Shown: piece by piece, positions 17,718 through 27,700 of the stretch | How positions within the stretch are numbered: the stretch's first letter is position 1 | Layout of the letters: every line of letters begins with the position of its first letter | Source: an uncultured Pseudomonas sp. | GTDB taxonomy: Bacteria; Pseudomonadota; Gammaproteobacteria; Pseudomonadales; Pseudomonadaceae | Length of the DNA stretch: 64,000 nucleotides | Assembly (NCBI RefSeq): GCF_913774235.1 | Contig: NZ_CAJYDW010000018.1 | Coordinates: 124,001 to 188,000 of the forward strand | Direction of reading: 5' to 3' | Notes under the pieces: generated by a model | The model's input: the letters and a program-made list of their open reading frames with translations, nothing else | Database searches by the model: none | Told to the model about the DNA's origin: nothing | Program-made: the position numbers and the translations under genes

Positions 17718-18922
17718 GGCTGTTCCCGAGACGACTCGTCGAAGCGGCGGAGCAGGCCGACGCTGAGCGCCAGGCCGGCGAGGGCGGCCAGGGCGGCGCA
17801 GAAGAAACTGGCGGCGTAGCCGAAATGCGTGGCCACGGCGCCGATCAGCGGACCAGTCACCGCCAGGGACAGGTCGATGAACACCGAATAGCCGCCCAGG
17901 GCAGCGCCGCGGTTGGACGCGGGTACCCGTTGCACGGCTTCGACCGCCAGTGCCGGGAAGACCAGGGAGAAGCCGATGCCGGTCAGGGCCGCGCCGACCA
18001 GGGCCGTCGTCACGCTTGGGGCCAGCCAGAGGATGGCCAGGCCCACGGCTTCCACCGCCAGGCTGACGATGGCGACGCGGAAGCCGCCGTGGCGATTGAT
18101 GGCATTGGCGAACACCAGCCGCACGCCGATGAAGAAACAGCCGAACACCGACAGGCAGAGGGCCGCGCCGCTCCAGCCCTGGCTGGCGTAGTAGAGGGTG
18201 ATGAAGGTCGCCAGGGTGCCGAAACCTATGCCGCCCAGGGCTAGACCGAGGCCAAAGGGCAGCACCCGACCGAGCACCGTGGTGAAGGGGAGTCGCGTAC
18301 CCCGTACCGGAACGATGGGCGGGCGGGGTTTGGCGATGCGGTAGCCGAGCAGGGCGAGGGCCATGATACTGGCGCCCATGATCCACAGCCCCAGCAGATC
18401 CACCAGCACCACGCCCAGGGGGGCGCCAATGGCGAGGGCGCCGTAGCTGGCGACGCCGTTCCAGGAAATCACCTTGGCGGTGTTGGTCGGGCCTACCCGG
18501 CCGATGGCCCAGGAGATCGCTCCGGTACCCGAGAGGCTCTCCGCGCAGCCCAGCACCAGGCGTCCCAGCAACAGCGCGGCAAGGCTGACCCAGGGCCAGT
18601 GCTGCAGCAGCACCGAGGCGAGCATCAGCAGGCCGCTGAGGCCACAGCCGAGCATGCCATAGAGTACCGACTGCTTGGCCCCGACCGTATCGATGATACG
18701 CCCGGCATGGGAGCGCGAGAGCAGGGTGGCGACATACTGGCTGCTGATCACCAGGCCGGCGATGATGGAGTTGAAGCCCAGTTCGCCATGCACGTAGCCC
18801 GGCAGCACGGCCAGCGGGATGCCGATGGTAAGGTAGGCGATGAAGGTGAACAGCACCGTACCCAGGGTAATACGGGTGGCTTGGGCAGACGAAAGCGTGG
18901 GCGTGGAGGTGGCGGTGGACAT
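17714..18922 (-). CDS. MFS transporter, YfcJ/arabinose-efflux type (first of a tandem pair)
   Basis: 402-residue major facilitator protein, paralogous to the next gene. Shared blocks include [35 protein letters not shown] and [11 protein letters not shown]. The start is the ATG at 18922 ([14 protein letters not shown]); the upstream frame to 19105 is basic, unlike a transporter N-terminus. Two transporters made from one transcript with a 4-bp overlap could be functionally linked or form a heteromeric unit, but that is speculation. It diverges from the DUF192 gene across 64 bp. Confidence 0.85.
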   Translation of the reverse strand: MSTATSTPTLSSAQATRITLGTVLFTFIAYLTIGIPLAVLPGYVHGELGFNSIIAGLVISSQYVATLLSRSHAGRIIDTVGAKQSVLYGMLGCGLSGLLMLASVLLQHWPWVSLAALLLGRLVLGCAESLSGTGAISWAIGRVGPTNTAKVISWNGVASYGALAIGAPLGVVLVDLLGLWIMGASIMALALLGYRIAKPRPPIVPVRGTRLPFTTVLGRVLPFGLGLALGGIGFGTLATFITLYYASQGWSGAALCLSVFGCFFIGVRLVFANAINRHGGFRVAIVSLAVEAVGLAILWLAPSVTTALVGAALTGIGFSLVFPALAVEAVQRVPASNRGAALGGYSVFIDLSLAVTGPLIGAVATHFGYAASFFCAALAALAGLALSVGLLRRFDESSREQP

Positions 18923-18986
18923 CGGCTTCGGGAGGTTGTCTGACAATGTGGGATAGATTGCTTTCGCCTGGCAAAGGTCACACGCG

Positions 18987-19460
18987 ATGAGGTTTTTTGT
19001 CCATGGCAGCCGGATGGGCAGGTGGCGGGGGGCCTGTCTGGTCGCCTTATTGACCGCTCTGGCTGGGCCCCTCGCCATGGGCGGCGAGCGCGTCGAATTG
19101 CGCATCGGTGATCAGGTATTGCGGGTGGAGATCGCTGGCACACCCGCGCAACGCACCCAGGGCCTGATGGGGCGTGCCCCGCTGAGGGCCGACGAGGGCA
19201 TGTTGTTCGTCTTCCCCGGCGACGACATCCGCTGTCTGTGGATGAGGGATACGCCCAGTGCCCTGGCCGCGGCCTTCATCACGGCCGACGGCGTCATCCT
19301 CAACCTTGCGGAGATGCAGCCGCAGACCGATACCCGCCATTGCTCCCGGGCGCCGGCCCGCTACGCGCTGGAAACGGCGACCGGCTGGTTCTCCCGGCGA
19401 AGTATCGCCGCCGGGACGAAGATCCAGGGATTGGCTGCGGTGCCGCCGGCCCTCAGGTGA
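18987..19460 (+). CDS. DUF192 family exported protein
   Basis: 157 residues: a hydrophobic N-terminal segment (about 11-31, ending LAGPLAMGG) that looks like a signal peptide or anchor, then a DUF192 domain. Family signatures are [31 protein letters not shown] and [16 protein letters not shown]. In typical members the second motif is followed by a Pro-Leu pair and AFID; here it is AAAFI. Function is unknown; DUF192 proteins are small beta-rich envelope or secreted proteins. The stop overlaps the end of the convergent methyltransferase gene by 8 bp. Confidence 0.85.
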   Translation: MRFFVHGSRMGRWRGACLVALLTALAGPLAMGGERVELRIGDQVLRVEIAGTPAQRTQGLMGRAPLRADEGMLFVFPGDDIRCLWMRDTPSALAAAFITADGVILNLAEMQPQTDTRHCSRAPARYALETATGWFSRRSIAAGTKIQGLAAVPPALR

Positions 19461-20205
19461 GCGGGCCGCTGTACACCAGGGTGTCGTAGTCGAAGCGAAC
19501 CCGGCCTTGTTCGGCGTGGGCGTCGAACAGCTGCTCCACCTCGGCGCTGAGCGCTGCATGGCCTGGGCTGCCGGCGGCAGGCAGGTAGGAAGAGGATTCC
19601 ACCCGTGCCTGCAGGCCCTCGCGATCGAGCCACTGCGCATTGCTCGTCGCCCAGAGCTGGCATCCCTCCGGGCCAAAGAAGCGTGCCAGTTCCGCCGGAC
19701 GCAGATTGCGGTGCTCCACCTGCCGGTAATCGGTGCCATGGCGCTGCAGCAGCTCCTCGTAGCCGGCCATGAAGGGGCTGCCATCGGACAGTCGATAGTT
19801 CCAGATCAAGGCGAGGGTGCCACCCGGACGCAGGATCCGGGCGAACTCCGGCCGCGTCCGCTGGCGGTCGAACCAGTGGAAGGCCTGGCCCACGACGATC
19901 AAGTCCACGCTCCGCTCGCCCAGGCCGGTGTCTTCCGCCGTGCCATGCCAGGTATGGAAGCCCGCCCGCTGGGCGAGACTGGCGGCCATGGCCTGGCGCA
20001 TAGGGGCGTTGGGCTCGATGGCGTGGACGGTGTAGCCCGCCGCCAGGAACTCCCGGGTCAGCAGGCCCGTACCAGCGCCGACGTCCGCCACTACGGCATC
20101 CGCGGCGAGATCCGCTACCAACCGCTGGATCACGGCTGAGGGATAGCCCGGACGGCCCTTCTCGTAAGCGGAGACCCTGTCGCTGAATCGCTTTTCGTTC
20201 TTCAT
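19453..20205 (-). CDS. Class I SAM-dependent methyltransferase (Methyltransf_11 type)
   Basis: 250-residue cytoplasmic methyltransferase. Motif I is VVADVGAGTGLL (38-49), followed by the acidic HAIEPNAPMRQAM and LIVVGQAFHWFD, the pattern of small-molecule methyltransferases in the UbiE/Tam-like group. The N-terminal FSDRVSAYEKGRPGYP is typical of this group. Substrate cannot be inferred. AAGG precedes the ATG, and a near-perfect -10 box lies just upstream. Single-gene unit; its 3' end overlaps DUF192 by 8 bp tail to tail. Confidence 0.85.
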   Translation of the reverse strand: MKNEKRFSDRVSAYEKGRPGYPSAVIQRLVADLAADAVVADVGAGTGLLTREFLAAGYTVHAIEPNAPMRQAMAASLAQRAGFHTWHGTAEDTGLGERSVDLIVVGQAFHWFDRQRTRPEFARILRPGGTLALIWNYRLSDGSPFMAGYEELLQRHGTDYRQVEHRNLRPAELARFFGPEGCQLWATSNAQWLDREGLQARVESSSYLPAAGSPGHAALSAEVEQLFDAHAEQGRVRFDYDTLVYSGPLT

Positions 20206-20230
20206 AAGGCCTTTTTAATCAGCTAGTTAA

Positions 20231-20236
20231 ATTATA
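20231..20236 (-). promoter_or_regulatory. -10 box for the methyltransferase gene
   Basis: TATAAT on the minus strand inside an AT-rich stretch (20206-20275) that contrasts with the GC-rich surroundings. It is placed to give a 5' leader of about 20 nt. The -35 is weak (TTTTCG or TTTTTC at 17-18 bp). Confidence 0.5.
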
Positions 20237-20640
20237 TTTTTGACGTGAATTATCGAAAAACTTCAGAAATCACTTTAAGTTCGCTCCTCCAGTCCGCGTG
20301 CGCTGAATGCGTGACCGATGCTGACGCCGAGCGTGAAGAATCCTTCTTCGAAAAGAATGGCGGCAGCGGTACGAGCTTGTCGAGAGCAGGTTGGTTGAAG
20401 GTGGTGGCTGTTGGCCCTGACCGCTAGGGCGCAGAGGCCTTGCCAGGACTCTCCGCGTCGGGAGCGGGCAGGAGCGGAGGCGACTGGCTGCTCGCCTCGT
20501 TCACCGCTCGCCTGATGACTGCCGCGCGGCCATGACCTGGGGAGCGACCGCTCGCGCCGGGTTGCGCTACCAGGCGCGCCCCAGGGTTCTTGCCTCCATG
20601 GGCCAGGTCGAGCGGCCAAGGAACCGCTCAAGGGGCGTCG
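20237..20640. other. Intergenic interval without a supported gene
   Basis: About 400 bp between the methyltransferase promoter and the end of the PstS-like/OmpA gene. Open frames of 60 (plus) and 118 (minus) codons exist, but neither has a ribosome site or protein-like composition. I see no terminator or RNA gene that I can support. Confidence 0.4.
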
Positions 20641-21999
20641 CTATTGGAGCCAGGCCTCGACGCGGCGATTCTTCACCCGGCCGTTGGGCGACAGTCCGGC
20701 TACCGGCAGTTGGTCGCCGAGGGAAAGGAGGTCTGCCGCGAAGACCTTCTGGTGGCGCAGCGCCGTGGCGACCGCCAGGGCTCTGAGGCGGGCCAGCAGG
20801 GCGGCACGAGCGGGATCTTCGGTGGCATCGTTGAAGCCTGCCAGCACCAGGCGGCGATTGGCGTTTTCCGGCAAGCGCATGAAATCGGCCAGTCGTTCGA
20901 CGTCGCGCAAGGCCTTGTTGTCGAGCTGGGCGCTGCCGGCGGTGAAACGAAAATTTACCGTGAGGCGCTGGGCCCGCTGGGCCAGGTCGGCATAGGCCTT
21001 GGGCATGCCCTGGGTGTCGGTGATTCGTAGCGGCTCGATGTGTTGGGCGACAAAACCACTCTGTTGGACGATGTTCTGGCCGGCGGGCGTCTGGCTGAAT
21101 TCCAGCAGGCTGCGCACCCAGTCGGACCGTTCGTTGGGCGGCGCATAGAGGAACAACCGGCGCGCCAGGGGATAGTCCTCGGTAGCGACGCTGGCTTCGC
21201 TGGGCAGGATGGCGCGTCCTTCACCATCGCGCAGGGCTAGCCTGGGCAGCTTGGCAGCGGCCGCCAGGCTGGTGAAGCCGATACCGGCGGGATCGCTGGC
21301 GACCTGCTCCGCCAGCTCTTCATTGGATTCATAGCGTTTTGCCTGTGTACTCAAGCGCTTACCGGCGGGAGTTAACACCAGCTCACGGAAGGTATCGTAG
21401 GTGCCGGAGCGGTCGTCGCGAGCGTAGAGATGGATGGCGCCGGGCTGGCCGCCCAGTTGCTGCCAATCGCTGATGTCGCCGGCGAAGATCTGCGCCAGGC
21501 GCTGTAGATCGAGTTCGCGCAGGGGATTGCCCGGATGCACGATGATCGCCAGGCCATCCAGGGCGATCACGTACTCGGCTTGCCGGCTACGCAGGTCGCC
21601 CAGGGGCGCGAGGGCGGTCGCCTCGGCATCGGTGACGGGACGCGAGGCAGCGGCGACATCGGTGGTCTTGTTGGCCAGGGCCGTGAAGCCGGTGCCGGTG
21701 CCATGGGCGGCGATCTGCACGGACGCGGAGCTGCCGTCGGGTGTGCGAGCCACCAGACGCCACTCATCCATCACTCCAGTGGGTAGGGTCTGCGGTTGCT
21801 GGTAACCGCGCTCCGCGAGCAGACCGGCCACCAGACGCGGTCCCAGGCGGGCGTTTACCGTGTTGGAACCCTGGAGCCGCAGCAGCGGCGTGTCGGTCTC
21901 CGCAGCGAAGGTGGCGGACGATGCCAGAGGTAGCAGCAAGAGAGTCAGCACCGCCCGCCGTAGCAGCGTACGGCGGAATACCGGGGCGGAGCAGTTCAT
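20641..21999 (-). CDS. PstS-like substrate-binding protein fused to an OmpA-like domain
   Basis: 452-residue exported protein. Signal peptide: RRTLLRRAVLTLLLLPLASS, cleavage near ATFAAE. Residues about 38-320 are a PstS-type phosphate-binding domain (LRLQGSNTVN, HGTGTGFTALANKTTDVAAAS, DGLAIIVHPGNPL, DDRSGTYDTFRELVL). Residues about 345-452 are an OmpA-C peptidoglycan-binding domain (VNFRFTAGSAQLDNKALRD, LAGFNDATED, LRALAVATAL, GRVKNRRVEAWL). The combination suggests a phosphate or oxyanion binder held to the cell wall rather than a transporter subunit. No pst genes are adjacent. GAGG precedes the ATG. Followed by nothing obvious; xthA on the same strand ends 70 bp upstream. Confidence 0.88.
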   Translation of the reverse strand: MNCSAPVFRRTLLRRAVLTLLLLPLASSATFAAETDTPLLRLQGSNTVNARLGPRLVAGLLAERGYQQPQTLPTGVMDEWRLVARTPDGSSASVQIAAHGTGTGFTALANKTTDVAAASRPVTDAEATALAPLGDLRSRQAEYVIALDGLAIIVHPGNPLRELDLQRLAQIFAGDISDWQQLGGQPGAIHLYARDDRSGTYDTFRELVLTPAGKRLSTQAKRYESNEELAEQVASDPAGIGFTSLAAAAKLPRLALRDGEGRAILPSEASVATEDYPLARRLFLYAPPNERSDWVRSLLEFSQTPAGQNIVQQSGFVAQHIEPLRITDTQGMPKAYADLAQRAQRLTVNFRFTAGSAQLDNKALRDVERLADFMRLPENANRRLVLAGFNDATEDPARAALLARLRALAVATALRHQKVFAADLLSLGDQLPVAGLSPNGRVKNRRVEAWLQ

Positions 22000-22069
22000 G
22001 GGTCGGGCCTCGAACCTACGACGAGGCCGCCACCTTAGGGCTGCTCCATGACGCCGACGTTACAGCCGT

Positions 22070-22882
22070 TCAGCGCAATTCAAGCCATACCGGGGCGTGG
22101 TCGGAGGGCTTTTCCATGCCGCGGATGTCGTAGTCGACGCCAGCCGCGGCGATGCGCTCGCGCAGGGCCTGGGAGGCGAGAATGGTATCGATGCGCAGAC
22201 CACGCTTGGGCTCGTCTTCGAAGCCACGACTGCGATAGGGGAACCAACTGAAGCGATCATCGACCTCAGGGTGCAGGTGGCGGTAGCTGTCGACCAGCCC
22301 CCAGCCCAGCAGACGCTGCATCCATTCCCGTTCTTCGGGCTGGAAGCTGCAGGCGCCCGTTCGCAGCCAGCGCTTGGCATTGGCGGCGCCGATGCCGATG
22401 TCGTGGTCCTGGGCGGAGATATTGAAGTCACCCATCAACAACAAGGGAGTATCGGCGGAGAAACGCTCTTCAAGTAGATTCTGAAGATCCGCGTAGAACT
22501 TCCTCTTTCCAGGGAATTTGGTTGGGTGGGCGATGTTCTCCCCTTGAGGAAAATAGCCGTTCATGACCACCAGTGGCTGGCCCTGGCGATCGGCGAAGAC
22601 GCCATAGATGAATCTCTTCTGGGATTCCTCGCCATCGCCAGGAAAGCCCTTGTGCAGTTCCAGGGGTGCCAGGCGCGACAGCAGGGCAACACCGTAATGG
22701 CCCTTCTGGCCGTGGTAATGGACGTGATAGCCCAGCGCCTCGATCTCCGCCTGGGGAAACTGGTCATCCGAGACCTTGGTTTCCTGCAGGCCGATCACGT
22801 CAGGATCATAGCGTTCGATGATGGCAGAAAGCTGATGAGGTCTTGCTCTCAAGCCATTGATATTGAAGCAAATTATCTTCAT
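22070..22882 (-). CDS. xthA: Exodeoxyribonuclease III
   Basis: AP endonuclease and 3'-5' exonuclease of base excision repair, 270 residues. The endonuclease/exonuclease/phosphatase fold residues are all visible: FNINGLRAR near the N-terminus, GLQETK with the metal-binding Glu34, [17 protein letters not shown], and the C-terminal [10 protein letters not shown] with the catalytic His. RIDTILAS is also present. AGGA precedes the ATG. It diverges from tamA over 122 bp. Confidence 0.94.
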   Translation of the reverse strand: MKIICFNINGLRARPHQLSAIIERYDPDVIGLQETKVSDDQFPQAEIEALGYHVHYHGQKGHYGVALLSRLAPLELHKGFPGDGEESQKRFIYGVFADRQGQPLVVMNGYFPQGENIAHPTKFPGKRKFYADLQNLLEERFSADTPLLLMGDFNISAQDHDIGIGAANAKRWLRTGACSFQPEEREWMQRLLGWGLVDSYRHLHPEVDDRFSWFPYRSRGFEDEPKRGLRIDTILASQALRERIAAAGVDYDIRGMEKPSDHAPVWLELR

Positions 22883-23004
22883 TCTAGCTGTCCTGGGAAA
22901 AGAGGCATCCTAGCCTATTCCACCGTGCGCTGGCGAAACGGCCTGGCAGCGAACCCTGGGCGCATCCGTTTGTCTCACAGCGCAACGCCCGTTAGCATCC
23001 CTGT

Positions 23005-24738
23005 ATGAATAGTCCGACAGCTCTACGCCGTACCTTGATTGGAGTTTGTTGCCTGCACGGGATGGCCTGGGCAGCGCCGGCCGAGGTAAGCGTCCGCGTC
23101 GAACCGGCCAATACACCCCTGCGCGACAACATCCAGGCCTACATCGGCTCTGTCGAAGGACGGGACGCCGCCGCGCTGCAGCGCCTGCGCCCTGCGGCAG
23201 AGCGGCAGGCCGAGCAGGCGGCCCAGGCGTTGGGCTTCTACCATGCGCAAATCGATACCCGGGTCGACCCCGGCGAAACGCCCCGTTTGGTGGTGGAGGT
23301 CCGGCCGGGTGAGCCGGTCAAGCTGCGCAACGTGGACATCCGCATCGAGGGGCCGGCGCGCCAGCTACGGGCCTTCCAGCGCCCCATACCGGCAGGCCTT
23401 AAGCCTGGTCAGCCGCTGAACCAGGGCCTGTATGAGGATGCCAAGAGCCTCATCCAGAACCAGGCACAGCGCTACGGCTTCTTCCGCGGGACCTTCACCC
23501 AGCATCAGCTGCGCATCGATCCGGCCACTGGTTTCGCTGACATCGCCCTGGTGTTCGAGAGCGGACCGCGTTTCGTCCTGGGCAAGGTGAGCTTCGAGGG
23601 GGATGCGCCCTTCGATCCCGATCTGCTCCAGCGCATGGTGCCCTTCACCCCCGGCACCCCCTACGATTCCGAGCTGATCGCCGACTTCCAGAGCAATCTG
23701 CTGGCCAGCGGCTTTTTCGATGGTGCCCGGCTCGACACCTATCCCAAGACCGAGGGGCCCGCCGAAGTCCCGGTGACGGTGACCCTGCGCACCCGCAAGC
23801 CGCGAACCTTCGGCTTCGGCCCGGGCTACTCCACCGACGTCGGCCCGCGCCTCAGATTCACCTGGGAGAATCACTGGCTCAATCCGCAGGGGCACAGCCT
23901 GGGTGCCGAGGCCGAGCTGTCGGCGCCGCGCCAGAGCATCGCGACCTGGTACGACATCCCGGGCCAGGACCCGATCAATGACAAGTTCCGCTTCGCCGGT
24001 GGCTACCAGTACGAGCAGATCGCCGACGACGATTCCCTCAGCCAGCTGCTCACCGTTGGCCCCGAGTGGCATCGCAAGTTTCCCAACGGTTGGGAGCGGG
24101 TGCTGTCGGTGAAGTGGCGCAACGAGAACTATCGCCTGGGCAACGACGACGGCACCTCCAACCTGGTGATGCCGGGCGTGGACTTCTCGCTGCTGCGCAG
24201 CGACAACCGTATTGATCCCCATCGTGGCTACCGCCTGCAGTTCGGGGTATCGGCGGCCAAGGAAGGTCTGCTGTCGGACGCCAACATGGTGCATGCCACG
24301 GCGCTGGCCCGGGGCTTGATCACCGTGGGCGACGGCCACCGCTTCCTCGGACGCCTGCAACTGGGCGGCAACTTCACCAATGGCTACAACAAGGTCCCGC
24401 CGTCGCTGCGCTTCTTCGCTGGCGGTGACCAGAGTGTCCGTGGCTACGACTACCAGACCCTGTCGCCGGAAAACGACGAAGGCGACTACGTCGGCGGTCG
24501 CTACCTGGTCGCCGGTGGCGTCGAGTACCAGTATCCGCTGCGGGACAAGTGGCGCCTGGCGACCTTCGTCGACCAGGGCAGCGCCTTCAATGATCTCAAC
24601 AATTATCAACTCAAGACGAGTATCGGCGTGGGTGTGCGCTGGGTCTCGCCGGTCGGCCCGATCCGCGTCGACCTGGCCCACGCCCTCGACGAACCCGGCG
24701 GCATTCGTCTGCATTTCTCCATAGGACCCGAGCTGTGA
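23005..24738 (+). CDS. tamA: Translocation and assembly module protein TamA
   Basis: Outer-membrane Omp85-family protein of the TAM complex, which helps insert autotransporters and is implicated in lipid transport. 577 residues. It starts with a signal peptide (through GMAWA near residue 24), then three POTRA domains (about 28-265), then the 16-strand barrel. The barrel includes the Omp85 RGYDYQTLSP motif, an R-G-(Y/F) sequence of the conserved lid loop. The C-terminus ends with strand IRLHFSIGPEL. The ribosome site is weak. The stop overlaps the tamB GTG by 4 bp. Confidence 0.94.
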   Translation: MNSPTALRRTLIGVCCLHGMAWAAPAEVSVRVEPANTPLRDNIQAYIGSVEGRDAAALQRLRPAAERQAEQAAQALGFYHAQIDTRVDPGETPRLVVEVRPGEPVKLRNVDIRIEGPARQLRAFQRPIPAGLKPGQPLNQGLYEDAKSLIQNQAQRYGFFRGTFTQHQLRIDPATGFADIALVFESGPRFVLGKVSFEGDAPFDPDLLQRMVPFTPGTPYDSELIADFQSNLLASGFFDGARLDTYPKTEGPAEVPVTVTLRTRKPRTFGFGPGYSTDVGPRLRFTWENHWLNPQGHSLGAEAELSAPRQSIATWYDIPGQDPINDKFRFAGGYQYEQIADDDSLSQLLTVGPEWHRKFPNGWERVLSVKWRNENYRLGNDDGTSNLVMPGVDFSLLRSDNRIDPHRGYRLQFGVSAAKEGLLSDANMVHATALARGLITVGDGHRFLGRLQLGGNFTNGYNKVPPSLRFFAGGDQSVRGYDYQTLSPENDEGDYVGGRYLVAGGVEYQYPLRDKWRLATFVDQGSAFNDLNNYQLKTSIGVGVRWVSPVGPIRVDLAHALDEPGGIRLHFSIGPEL

Positions 24739-27700
24739 AGTCGCTAGGCGGTGTCGTTCTCGGAATCCTGGCGGCCCTCCTGGGCGCGCTGATCCTGCTG
24801 CTGGTGCTCGTGTTGAGCAATGCCAGCATCGGACGGGCGCTACTGGGCCAGGTGCCTGGCCTGACCCTGACCGGTTTCCAAGGGCGTCTGGGCAGCCAGT
24901 GGCAGGCCCAGCAGTTGGTGTGGCAGGGCGGAGCTACGCGGGTGACGGTGGATGAGCCGCAATTCGCCTGGCGGCCCGGCTGCCTGCTGCGTCTGCAGCT
25001 GTGCATCGATACCCTGGTCGCGTCGCGGGTCGCCATCGACCAGGCGCCGAGCAGCGAACCGGCGCCGGCGCAGAGCGGTCCGGTGCGCTTACCGTCGCTG
25101 GGCTTGCCCCTGGCTGTGCGACTGGGCGAGGTACGCCTGGGACAGGTGCTCTACAACGGCGCCGAACAGGCTCGCGACCTGCAACTGCAGGCGCGCTGGC
25201 AGGCCGACGGCGTCGCCATCGAGCGCCTGGCCGGTGCGGCCTATGGTCTGACGCTGGATACCCAGGGGCACCTGCAACCCAAGGGTGACTGGCCGCTGCA
25301 GCTGAGCGGCACGCTGGGCCTGCCGGCTCCGGACCAGGCGCCCTGGTCGTTGGCGCTGAAGGTCGAGGGTGAGTTGCAAGAGACCCTGCGCCTGACGGCC
25401 GACAGCAGTGGCTACCTGCCGGGACAGTTGACCGGCACGGTCCAGCCTCTGGTCGAGCACGTCCCGGCCGATCTGCAACTGGTGGCGAACGGCTTCAAGG
25501 CGGCGAGCCTGCCCGATACCTTGCGGCTGAACGACCTCAAGCTCACCGCGCGGGGTGATCTCGCCGCAGGCTATGCCTTGGTCGGCCAGGCGACGTTGCC
25601 GGGCGAAGGCGGGCCGGTAGCGTTGAATCTGGATGGCGCCGTCGATGCCAAGGGCGCGCGGATCGCTGCCTTGCGCCTGCAGGCCACGCCCGAGCAGCGG
25701 GTGGTGCTGGCCGGGCAACTGGACTGGCAGCAAGGCCTGGCCGCCGATGCCACCCTCGACTGGCGCGACTTCCCCTGGCGGCGGCTCTATCCCATGGCCG
25801 AACCGCCGGTGACACTGCAGCGTTTGCAGGGCGAGGTGGCTTATCGCGATGGCGGCTACCTGGGCAATCTCAAGGCCGAGGCCACTGGGCCGGCCGGGGC
25901 TTTCACCCTGGTCACGCCCTTCAGCGGTGACACCACCCAGCTCAACCTGCCGTCCCTGGATCTCCAGGCCGGCCAGGGGCGCGCCCAGGGCAAGGTCAAC
26001 CTGGGCTTCGCCGAGGGCGTCACCTGGCAGGTGGCACTGGATCTCAGCCGTCTGGACCCGGCCTTCTGGGTCGCCCAGTTGCCGGGCAGCCTGGCCGGTC
26101 CGCTGCGTAGCTCCGGTACCTTCAAGGACGGACGCCTGCAACTGGATGCCGACCTCGACCTGAAAGGCCGCCTGCGCAACCAGCCGGCCGTGCTGGCGGC
26201 TCAGGCCAAGGGGGCCGGGGAGCAGTGGCAGGTCTCGCAACTGGACATCCGCCTGGGGGATAACCGCATCCAGGGGCAGGGCGCCCTCGACCAGCGCCTG
26301 CAAGGACAACTCCAACTGGACCTGCGCCGCCTGGCCCAGCTCTGGCCGGATCTCGCCGGCAGCGCCCAGGGGCGCCTCGATCTCGGCGGTACCCTCAAGG
26401 CTCCGGCTGGTCAGTTGCGGCTCAATGGCCGGCAACTGGCCTATGCGGACAATCGCATTGCCGGTCTCGCTCTCACCGCCGATCTGGACGAGCGTCAGCG
26501 CGGCAAGCTGGAGCTGAGTGCCCAGGGCCTCCAGGCCGCTGGCCGCGATTTTGGCGTGCTGCGCCTGCAAGGGCAGGGCGATCGTCGCCAGCAGCAGGCC
26601 GATCTGACCCTCGATGGCCCGCCAGTCAAGCTGGCCCTGAATGCCGGTGGCACCCTGGCCGACAATGGCGACTGGAAGGGACAACTGGCCCGGGGCTCGG
26701 TCGCCGCCAGTGGCCAGAACTGGACGTTGGCGAGTCCGGCGCGTATCGAACGCCTGGCCAATGGCCGCCTGGAGCTGGGCCGCCATTGCTGGCGGTCGGG
26801 CGCGGCCAGTCTCTGCGGCGATGACCAACAGCTACTACCCGATACCCGCCTGGCCTGGCACCTGCGCGCCTTCCCCCTGGCCAGCCTGCAACCGCTGCTG
26901 CCGCCGGAGCTCGCCTGGCAGGGCAGTCTCGACGGTGACGTGGACCTGCGCCTGCCCAAGGCCGGGCCCGATGGCGAAGTCCGTCTCCAGGCCGGACGTG
27001 GCAGCCTCAAGCTGCGCGACGCCGCCGGCCAGTGGCAGACCTTCAGCTACGACAGCCTCGACGTGACCAGCGCCCTGAAGCCTCAGCAGGTGGACACCCA
27101 GGTGCGCCTGACCAGCGCCGACCTTGGCCGCCTGGACGTCCAGGCACGCCTGGACCCGCGTGACCCGAACCAGGCGTTGGCCGGGCGTTTCCAGTTGCAG
27201 GGCCTGAATCTCGCCTTGGGCAAGGCCTTTGTCGAAGGCATCGAACACCTCGAAGGCAAGATCAATGGCGCAGGCGAGCTGGGTGGCACCCTGCTGCAAC
27301 CGCGGGTCAACGGCCAGCTCCAGCTCACCGGGGGCGATATCGGCGGTGGCAGCGTGCCGACCCGGCTGCAGGACCTCGGCCTGACCGCCCGTATTCAGGG
27401 TGATACCGCCGTGCTCGATGGCGGTTGGCGCAGCGGCACCCAGGGCCGCGGCCAGATCCAGGGCAGCGTCGGCTGGGCCCAGGGGCTGGACGTCAACGTC
27501 GCCGTCACCGGCGATAGGTTGCCGGTCAACGTGGAGCCCTATGCTCAGCTGGAAGTGGCGCCCAATCTCAAGATCCTGATGAAGGACGGGCGCCTGGCAC
27601 TGGCCGGCGAAGTCCGGGTACCGCGCGGACACATCCAGGTGCGCCAACTACCGCCGTCCACGGTGAAGGTGTCGGACGATGCCGTCATCGTCGGCCAGGA

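Noticed and set aside
20275-20631. 118-codon minus-strand frame and a 60-codon plus-strand frame at 20245-20427
   Set aside because: Arg/Ser-rich or random-looking translations with no ribosome binding site.
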